Origin: Moraxellaceae bacterium
GTDB taxonomy: Bacteria; Pseudomonadota; Gammaproteobacteria; Pseudomonadales; Ketobacteraceae
Reading direction: 5' to 3'
Assembly: GCA_002402125.1 (NCBI GenBank)
Contig: NVVG01000262.1
Span: 1 to 12,696 of the forward strand
Length of the DNA stretch: 12,696 bases
Shown: piece by piece, positions 7,201 through 12,696 of the stretch
Layout of the letters: every line of letters starts with the position of its first letter
Position numbering within the stretch: the first letter of the stretch is position 1
Program-made: the position numbers and the translations under genes
Notes under the pieces: generated by a model
Seen by the model: only the letters and a program-made list of their open reading frames with translations
The model's database searches: none
What the model was told of the DNA's origin: nothing

Positions 7201-8501
7201 TGCGACCACTTATAAGAATAGCCTAATGCGACTAGCAATCGCTGTAGCAATTGCATACACCATATGCCCAATAACCCGTAGCCTAATACCGGGCCTATAA
7301 TTATGGCGCTGGGCAAGAAGAATAACCATTGTGTCGTTATGGATATCTTCATGACTGTTTTTGCGGCACCAGCGCCAAGCAGGGTATGCATTAAAACTAT
7401 GCCTACGGCGTCTAGGCCCATGAAGAATGCGGAAAGTTGCAGCGGTAAACGGCCCAATTCTATTAGATGTGGCTTATGTAGAAATAGGCCGAGCGCTAAA
7501 TCAGGAAACAAAAGTAGGGGCAGTGATATGGCAGATAGTAAAAATACTGCGATTACGGCTACGTCTTTTCCCCATTGATAGGCGTCGGCTTTGTCATTGC
7601 GACCCAGTGCCTGACCAACCAGGGAGGCTGTGCCTAGGCCGAGCCCCATCGAGGGTAAAATTAGAAATAGTATGAAGGTGATCAATACGTGTGCTACAGA
7701 AAGTTCGGCGGTTCCTATGCTGCCTATGATCCAGAATAAGGCGGTAAGCCCAGCGGCGAAAAAAAACTGTTGGATCGATGCGGGAAATGATTGTTTAAAT
7801 ACGTTCCGAAGAAGCTCTTTCGATGGCATTCCAGACATAAAACCGTGGACCCTAGCTGATCTAAAAGATTGAATCGCATACAGTAGGCTGGCTAAATACA
7901 ATGATAACGTTGTTCCTAACGCGGCCCCAGCCACACCTAATTCGGGCAGGCCAAAATGGCCAAAGATTAGGCCATAACTAAGCAGCGCATTGGTTATATG
8001 CATGATAACGAGTGTTCGCATATAAACAATGGGGCGATGAATTCCGTTCCAGTACCCGCGAAAACTAAAGTTGAGGCCTATCGCAAGTATTCCTAATGTA
8101 CGTATTGAGAAATATTCGGAGCCTAACGCTGCAACCTCAGTGTCACTAGAAAGTAGGGTTAGCAGTGGGGTTGCTAAGGTGAAGAATAGCGCGACTAGCG
8201 GCAAGCCAACCATTACTGACAGCAACAATCCTGCATTGAGGGGGGCGGCGTAACTATTGCTGCCTCCCTCACCTTTGCGTCGTGACACTATCGCCTGAAC
8301 ACCGGTTCCAAGCCCCATTACCAGGGACGCTGCCAAGAACGCGGCGTATCCTCCCAATCCAACCGCTGCAAGTGGCACGCTTCCTAGCTGACCCGCTAAA
8401 TAGGCGTCGACCAGATTTAGGATACTTTGTGAGACCATGCCACCCATTATTGGCAGAGATATCGCCATGATTTGCGACGTACGTTGCTTGGTTGGTCTCA
8501 T
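7173..8501 (-). CDS. MATE family efflux transporter
   Basis: A 442-residue inner-membrane protein of the multidrug and toxic compound extrusion family, which exports organic cations or metabolites in exchange for Na+ or H+. It has about 12 hydrophobic helices in two homologous halves (about 13-210 and 235-430). Family features are LPIMGGMVSQSILNLVDAYL in the first helix, with acidic residue D32, the LGVAGAALGT helix (188-197) and the second-half motif GLGLGTASLVGQALGR (286-301). The ATG start lies 8 nt after the metH stop codon. Its ribosome binding site AGAGGG overlaps that stop (TAGAGGG), so the two genes are almost certainly co-transcribed and translationally coupled. The substrate is not predictable. 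The coupling to methionine synthase is unusual and may hint at export of a sulfur, methyl or cobalamin-related compound, but that is speculation. Confidence 0.9.
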   Translation of the reverse strand: MRPTKQRTSQIMAISLPIMGGMVSQSILNLVDAYLAGQLGSVPLAAVGLGGYAAFLAASLVMGLGTGVQAIVSRRKGEGGSNSYAAPLNAGLLLSVMVGLPLVALFFTLATPLLTLLSSDTEVAALGSEYFSIRTLGILAIGLNFSFRGYWNGIHRPIVYMRTLVIMHITNALLSYGLIFGHFGLPELGVAGAALGTTLSLYLASLLYAIQSFRSARVHGFMSGMPSKELLRNVFKQSFPASIQQFFFAAGLTALFWIIGSIGTAELSVAHVLITFILFLILPSMGLGLGTASLVGQALGRNDKADAYQWGKDVAVIAVFLLSAISLPLLLFPDLALGLFLHKPHLIELGRLPLQLSAFFMGLDAVGIVLMHTLLGAGAAKTVMKISITTQWLFFLPSAIIIGPVLGYGLLGIWCMQLLQRLLVALGYSYKWSQKDWANIRL

Positions 8502-8509
8502 TTAACCCT

Positions 8510-11500
8510 CTAGTCGGGGTCATACCCCAAGTTTGGTGATAGCCAGCGTTCAGCTTCTTCTAAGGTCATACCCTTGTTCGATGCATAATGCACCACTTGA
8601 TCGCGTGCAACTTTACCGACAGAAAAGTAACTTGCTTCTGGGTTTGCAAAATACCAACCGCTTACTGCAGCAGCAGGATGCATGGCAAAGTTATCGGTGA
8701 GCACAACCCCGGTATGTTGGTCGGCTTCTAACAAGGAAAATAGCGCTGCCTTTTCTGTATGGTCTGGGCACGCAGGGTAACCAGGAGCAGGGCGGATACC
8801 TTGGTATTTTTCTTTGATCAGGGCGTCGTTGGCAAGGATTTCATCGGAGGCGTAACCCCAGATATCTTTTCTTACCCGTTCATGCATGTATTCTGCAAAA
8901 GCCTCAGCCAGTCTGTCGGCAAGGGCTTTTAACATGATGGCGCTGTAATCATCGAGATCTGCTTCAAAGACCTTTACCTGCTCGTCTACCCCTTGACCGG
9001 TGGTGACGATAAAGCCACCAATATAATCCTTGGTGTTTGCTGTTATTGGCGCGATGAAGTCTGAAAGGCTTCGAGCCGGTTTATCATTCAATTTGTTTTC
9101 TTGTTGGCGCAAATGATAAAGCGTGTTAATGACATTGCCATCATTGTCATAGACTTCTATCGCGTCATTTTCATTGGTGTTGGCAGGCCATATACCAATC
9201 ACCGCTTCCGTTCTTAACCAGTTTTCGGAGATGATGTTTTCAATCATCTTTTGTGCGTCTGCGTATAGATTGGTGGCAGCTTCACCCACTTTGTCATCGG
9301 TTAATACCGCCGGAAATTTCCCGACTAGGTTCCACGCTATGAAGAAGGGCGTCCAATCTACATAGGGCAATAAGTCGCTAATTTTCACATCGGTAATTGC
9401 TTTAACACCCAAAAAGTTCGGGGTTTTGATGTTCGCGTTATCCCAATCGATAGGCGCTTTGTTTTTTCTGGCGTCCTCAAAGGCAAAGAATTTTCGTTTC
9501 TTTTTATTCTTCGCTCTGCGTTCACGCACTTTTTGATATTCTTCCTTACGCGCTTTTACAAAGTCATCTCTAAGGTCATCACTTAATAGCGACGTTGCTA
9601 CCCCCACACTGCGTGAAGCGTCTGCTACATAGATAACTGGGCCATTACTGTATTCTGGCTCTACTTTAACGGCGGTATGCGCTTTGGATGTGGTCGCGCC
9701 ACCGATAAGTATCGGTAGGTCAAGCCCTTGCCGCTGCATCTCTTTGGCAACGGTGACCATTTCATCCAGCGAGGGGGTGATTAGCCCACTCAGACCAACA
9801 ATATCGACATTATGTTTTTTAGCTTCTGCGATGATGGTCTCGGTTGGCACCATTACGCCTAGATCGATGATTTCATAGTTATTGCATTGCAGCACAACAC
9901 CGACAATATTCTTGCCAATATCGTGTACATCACCTTTTACGGTAGCCATCAAGATCTTGCCCTTTGCCCTAGCATTATCGCCTTTTTCGGCGTCAATATA
10001 AGGTAGTAAATACGCAACGGACTGTTTCATTACGCGAGCACTCTTCACCACTTGAGGAAGAAACATCTTGCCATCGCCAAATAAATCGCCAACTACGTTC
10101 ATGCCATCCATTAATGGCCCTTCGATTACTTGGATGGGAGATGTTGCGTTTAATCGTGCTTCTTCGGTGTCGTCAACGATGAACTGAGTAATACCCTTCA
10201 CTAAGGCGTGCTCTAAGCGTTTGTGTACTGGTAACGAACGCCATTCCAAATTCTCTACCTTTTTGGTGGTGCCGTCTCCACGGAACTGATCCGCTATCTC
10301 AAGTAAATTGTCGGTTCCTTTGTCGGTACGGTTTAAGATGACGTCTTCAACCGCGTTGCGTAAATTCTCCGGGATATCGGCATAGATAGCTAATTGACTG
10401 GAGTTCACGATGCCCATCGTTAGGCCCGCATGAATGGCGTGGTACAAGAATGCAGCGTGAATGGCTTCTCGCACCGAGTTATTACCACGGAATGAGAATG
10501 ATACATTGCTGATGCCACCGGATATTTTGGCGTGGGGTAAGTTATCTTTGATATATTGACAGGCATTAATAAAATCAACGCCATAGTTATTGTGTTCTTC
10601 GATGCCAGTGGCAACGGCAAACACATTGGGGTCAAAGATAATATCTTCTGGTGGGAAACCAATACCTACCAGTAAATCGTAGGAGCGCTTGCAAATTTGC
10701 TTCTTGCGTTCTTCGGTATCGGCTTGACCCTTGGTATCAAACGCCATGACGATAATTGCGGCGCCGTAGGCTTTACATAAGGCTGCTTTTTCTAGGAACT
10801 CTTCTTCGCCTTCTTTGAGGCTGATTGAGTTAACGATGCCTTTGCCCTGAATGCATTTTAGCCCGGCCTCTATGATGTCCCATTTTGATGAGTCAATCAT
10901 AATAGGCACGCGGCAAATATCAGGCTCCATGCCGATCAAATTCAAGAAGGTGATCATCGCATTTTTCGAATCAAGCATGCCTTCATCCATGTTGATATCG
11001 ATGACCTGAGCACCATTTTCAACTTGATCACGAGCAACATCTAACGCTTCTTCAAAGGATTCTTCCAGGATGAGTCGCTTAAACTTAGCGGATCCGGTTA
11101 CGTTGGTTCTTTCACCCACATTGACAAACAATGAGTTGGCATCAATGGTAAAGGGCTCGAGTCCACTGAGGCGCATGGCAGGCTCAATGGTAGGCACTTT
11201 TCTTGGGGCAACGTCGGCAACCCGCTCGGCTATTGCACGTATATGCTCAGGAGAGGTGCCGCAACAGCCACCAATAATATTGACTAATCCGCTGTCGGCG
11301 AATTCACCAACTATAGCGGCCATCTCTTCTGCTGTTTGGTCATATTCACCAAACTCATTGGGTAATCCGGCGTTGGGATGAGCACTGGTTAAATAGGCAG
11401 ATTTTGTGGATAGTTCTAACACGTAGGGCCGTAATTGCTCGGCACCCAGGGCGCAGTTTAGGCCAATGCTAAGCGGATTAGCATGGGCTAGGGAGTTATA

Positions 11501-12202
11501 GAAGGCTTCTGTAGTTTGTCCGGAGAGGGTGCGGCCGCTGCTGTCGGTGATGGTGCCCGATATCATTATGGGTAGTTCATAACCGATGTTCTTGAAGTGA
11601 CGCTGTACGGCAAAAATTGCTGCTTTAGCATTCAGGGTATCGAATACTGTCTCGATAAGAATGATATCGGCGCCACCATCCACTAGACCTCGTACCGATT
11701 CTGAATAGTCTTCGACCAACTCATCAAAAGTAACATTGCGCAAGGCGGGGTTTTCAACTGAGGGTGACAATGACGCGGTGCGGCTGGTCGGTCCAATAAC
11801 ACCGGCAACAAAGCGGGGCTTTCCTGGCGTTTTCTTGGTGTATTCGTCGGCGGCTTCACGAGCAATTTGGGTGCCGACTTTATTAATCTCGTAGGCTAAA
11901 TGTTGTAGGTCATAATCCGCCTGAGATACCGATGTACCATTAAACGTATTAGTTTCGAGTATGTCCGCACCCGCATCCAAATAGGCGCAGTGGATTTCTT
12001 TAATGATGTGGGGTTGGGTGAGGGAAAGTAAGTCATTATTACCCTTAAGATCGGAATGGTGATCTGCCAGCAATTCTCCTCGATAATCGGCCTCTTCCAG
12101 CTTATAGCTCTGGATCATCGTACCCATGGCGCCATCGAGTACGAGTATGCGCTGGGAAAGATGTTGGTGAAGTTGTTTTATTGAGTTGTCTTTAGGGTTC
12201 AT
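8510..12202 (-). CDS. metH: Cobalamin-dependent methionine synthase
   Basis: A 1230-residue cytoplasmic enzyme that transfers the methyl group of 5-methyltetrahydrofolate to homocysteine through methylcobalamin. All four modules are present: the homocysteine domain (about 1-340) with zinc ligands C250, C313 and C314; the pterin-binding domain (about 355-640), opening with [16 protein letters not shown]; the cobalamin module with its cap (about 650-745) and the GDVHDIGKN motif, in which H760 is the expected axial ligand of cobalt; and the reactivation domain, with the S-adenosylmethionine loop [15 protein letters not shown] (1137-1151). Length matches the E. coli enzyme (1227 residues). The ATG is preceded by AAGG about 8 nt upstream. 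The gene diverges from nfuA across a 314-bp region and leads directly into the MATE gene. Apparently complete and active. Confidence 0.98.
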   Translation of the reverse strand: MNPKDNSIKQLHQHLSQRILVLDGAMGTMIQSYKLEEADYRGELLADHHSDLKGNNDLLSLTQPHIIKEIHCAYLDAGADILETNTFNGTSVSQADYDLQHLAYEINKVGTQIAREAADEYTKKTPGKPRFVAGVIGPTSRTASLSPSVENPALRNVTFDELVEDYSESVRGLVDGGADIILIETVFDTLNAKAAIFAVQRHFKNIGYELPIMISGTITDSSGRTLSGQTTEAFYNSLAHANPLSIGLNCALGAEQLRPYVLELSTKSAYLTSAHPNAGLPNEFGEYDQTAEEMAAIVGEFADSGLVNIIGGCCGTSPEHIRAIAERVADVAPRKVPTIEPAMRLSGLEPFTIDANSLFVNVGERTNVTGSAKFKRLILEESFEEALDVARDQVENGAQVIDINMDEGMLDSKNAMITFLNLIGMEPDICRVPIMIDSSKWDIIEAGLKCIQGKGIVNSISLKEGEEEFLEKAALCKAYGAAIIVMAFDTKGQADTEERKKQICKRSYDLLVGIGFPPEDIIFDPNVFAVATGIEEHNNYGVDFINACQYIKDNLPHAKISGGISNVSFSFRGNNSVREAIHAAFLYHAIHAGLTMGIVNSSQLAIYADIPENLRNAVEDVILNRTDKGTDNLLEIADQFRGDGTTKKVENLEWRSLPVHKRLEHALVKGITQFIVDDTEEARLNATSPIQVIEGPLMDGMNVVGDLFGDGKMFLPQVVKSARVMKQSVAYLLPYIDAEKGDNARAKGKILMATVKGDVHDIGKNIVGVVLQCNNYEIIDLGVMVPTETIIAEAKKHNVDIVGLSGLITPSLDEMVTVAKEMQRQGLDLPILIGGATTSKAHTAVKVEPEYSNGPVIYVADASRSVGVATSLLSDDLRDDFVKARKEEYQKVRERRAKNKKKRKFFAFEDARKNKAPIDWDNANIKTPNFLGVKAITDVKISDLLPYVDWTPFFIAWNLVGKFPAVLTDDKVGEAATNLYADAQKMIENIISENWLRTEAVIGIWPANTNENDAIEVYDNDGNVINTLYHLRQQENKLNDKPARSLSDFIAPITANTKDYIGGFIVTTGQGVDEQVKVFEADLDDYSAIMLKALADRLAEAFAEYMHERVRKDIWGYASDEILANDALIKEKYQGIRPAPGYPACPDHTEKAALFSLLEADQHTGVVLTDNFAMHPAAAVSGWYFANPEASYFSVGKVARDQVVHYASNKGMTLEEAERWLSPNLGYDPD

Positions 12203-12220
12203 TCTATCGGCCTTATGGTA

Positions 12221-12248
12221 ATTATCCGGCGAAGTGTAACAAATTCAA
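12221..12248 (-). promoter_or_regulatory. Candidate sigma-70 promoter for metH
   Basis: Reading on the - strand, TTGAAT (12248-12243) is separated by 16 nt from GATAAT (12226-12221). A start about 6-7 nt downstream would leave a leader of only about 12 nt, putting the AAGG ribosome site at the very 5' end. That would leave no room for a cobalamin or SAM riboswitch, and none is recognised in this region. Predicted from hexamers only. Confidence 0.4.
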
Positions 12249-12346
12249 TCAGGTAATGGATATTGGCAATGCTGTTCTTTTGGAAATTTAATTGATTCTA
12301 GTGCGAATTCGAGACGTAAATGGGTGTCGAAGATTGGCAAGGTTGG

Positions 12347-12361
12347 CGACAGACACTGTCG
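12347..12361. promoter_or_regulatory. 15-bp dyad, possible operator
   Basis: The arms CGACAG (12347-12352) and CTGTCG (12356-12361) are perfect inverted repeats around ACA. The dyad lies about 145 bp from the metH start and 47 bp upstream of the candidate nfuA -35 hexamer. The symmetry fits a dimeric transcription factor site, but I cannot name the regulator. Confidence 0.3.
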
Positions 12362-12407
12362 GTCAGGGTATTTAATAGGCCATTTACGCTAATCTTGAGT
12401 GGATTGG

Positions 12408-12436
12408 TTGGTTTTTATAGGGCAAGAGGATATTAT
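12408..12436 (+). promoter_or_regulatory. Candidate sigma-70 promoter for nfuA
   Basis: TTGGTT (12408-12413), a 17-nt spacer and TATTAT (12431-12436) form a reasonable promoter on the + strand. Transcription would begin near 12443, inside the first copy of the 9-bp repeat, giving a leader of about 75 nt before the nfuA ATG. Based on hexamer match and spacing only. Confidence 0.45.
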
Positions 12437-12440
12437 TGCA

Positions 12441-12485
12441 CTAATGCTACTAGCGCTACTAATGCTACTAATGCTACTAACACTA
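12441..12485 (+). repeat. Five-copy 9-bp tandem repeat in the nfuA leader
   Basis: Five head-to-tail copies of a 9-mer, consensus CTAATGCTA: copies 1, 3 and 4 are identical, copy 2 reads CTAGCGCTA and copy 5 reads CTAACACTA. A partial sixth copy (CTAGAACG) follows. The array ends 31 nt before the nfuA start codon and begins 4 nt after the predicted -10 hexamer. Confidence 0.9.
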
Positions 12486-12516
12486 CTAGAACGCACGAGA
12501 ACGATTGGATATTCGC

Positions 12517-12696
12517 ATGACTGAACAATATTTAACGATTACTGACAGCGCTCAAGAATATTTGCGCGAGTTATTGGAAAAGCAAGATACCCCCAATATG
12601 GGTGTGCGTGTATTTGTAGAAAAACCCGGTACTCCATCGGCCGAATGTTGCATGGCCTATACCAGTGCCGATGACGCTGAGCCTACCGATAAGGTA
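12517..12696 (+). CDS. nfuA: Fe-S biogenesis protein NfuA, 5' part
   Basis: The first 60 residues of NfuA, a cytoplasmic Fe-S carrier that delivers 4Fe-4S clusters to apoproteins, especially under oxidative stress or iron limitation. The visible portion is the degenerate A-type-carrier-like domain: [16 protein letters not shown] (8-23), then [18 protein letters not shown] (31-48), corresponding to the RVFVxNPGTPxAECxxxY stretch of E. coli NfuA. The C-terminal Nfu domain with its cluster-binding CxxC lies beyond the window edge. The ATG at 12517 is the family's natural start, although its ribosome binding site is weak (a lone GGA about 7 nt upstream). The gene diverges from metH. In Pseudomonas aeruginosa, from memory, nfuA, metH and cysI are also near one another. 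Confidence 0.92.
   Translation, partial: MTEQYLTITDSAQEYLRELLEKQDTPNMGVRVFVEKPGTPSAECCMAYTSADDAEPTDKV

Larger units (their letters stand above)
12203..12516. other. Divergent metH-nfuA intergenic region (314 bp)
   Basis: The region holds outward-facing candidate promoters for metH (12221-12248) and nfuA (12408-12436), a 15-bp dyad CGACAG-ACA-CTGTCG at 12347-12361, and a five-copy 9-bp tandem repeat at 12441-12485. An open frame at 12320-12520 crosses it on the + strand, but I do not call it a gene because it has no homology I recognise and spans the predicted nfuA promoter. I find no riboswitch, tRNA or B12-box motif here. Confidence 0.6.

Noticed and set aside
12311..12327. MetJ-like box (AGACGT) upstream of metH
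   Set aside because: Only one partial half-site is visible, and MetJ sites need tandem 8-mers.
12320..12520. 66-codon open frame on the + strand ending in an ATGA overlap with the nfuA start
   Set aside because: It contains the low-complexity 9-bp repeat, has only a weak GAG as ribosome site, matches no family I recognise, and the likely nfuA promoter lies inside it. The four-base overlap is suggestive of coupling but more likely chance.

Overview
The window is an ordinary chromosomal stretch from a gammaproteobacterium. Base composition is moderate (mid-40s % GC by eye, not computed). The protein families and the grouping of cysI, a DUF934 gene, metH and nfuA point to the Pseudomonadales/Cellvibrionales side of the class, possibly a marine member; this placement is inferred from family resemblance, not from a search. 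There are eight genes, two of them cut by the window edges. I see no insertion sequence, prophage, CRISPR array, tRNA or rRNA.

Layout: the 3' end of an AcuI/YhdH-type acrylyl-CoA reductase gene (+, 2-448) runs convergently into a large hybrid sensor kinase gene (-, 518-3361). That kinase has a periplasmic YfiR-like domain, a long periplasmic coiled coil, one inner transmembrane helix, a kinase core and two receiver domains. Upstream of it, on the same strand, are a short CPA2-type cation:proton antiporter (3491-4657), a DUF934 protein (4822-5322) overlapping the end of a cysI-type sulfite reductase gene (5306-6967), a MATE efflux protein (7173-8501), and cobalamin-dependent methionine synthase metH (8510-12202). 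After a 314-bp divergent intergenic region, nfuA begins on the + strand (12517 to the window end).

Functional logic: the right-hand two thirds centre on sulfur and Fe-S metabolism. CysI reduces sulfite to sulfide with siroheme and a 4Fe-4S cluster, DUF934 is its usual genomic partner, MetH puts the final methyl group on homocysteine, and NfuA carries Fe-S clusters. The MATE gene appears translationally coupled to metH, because the metH stop codon sits beside and within the MATE ribosome binding region.

No wholly new multi-gene system is evident. The points most worth a second look are the YfiR-kinase fusion with its periplasmic coiled coil, a three-arm GCCTC/GAGGC/GCCTC element that can form alternative hairpins upstream of cysI, and a five-copy 9-bp tandem repeat lying where the nfuA transcript should begin, accompanied by a 15-bp dyad in the same intergenic region.
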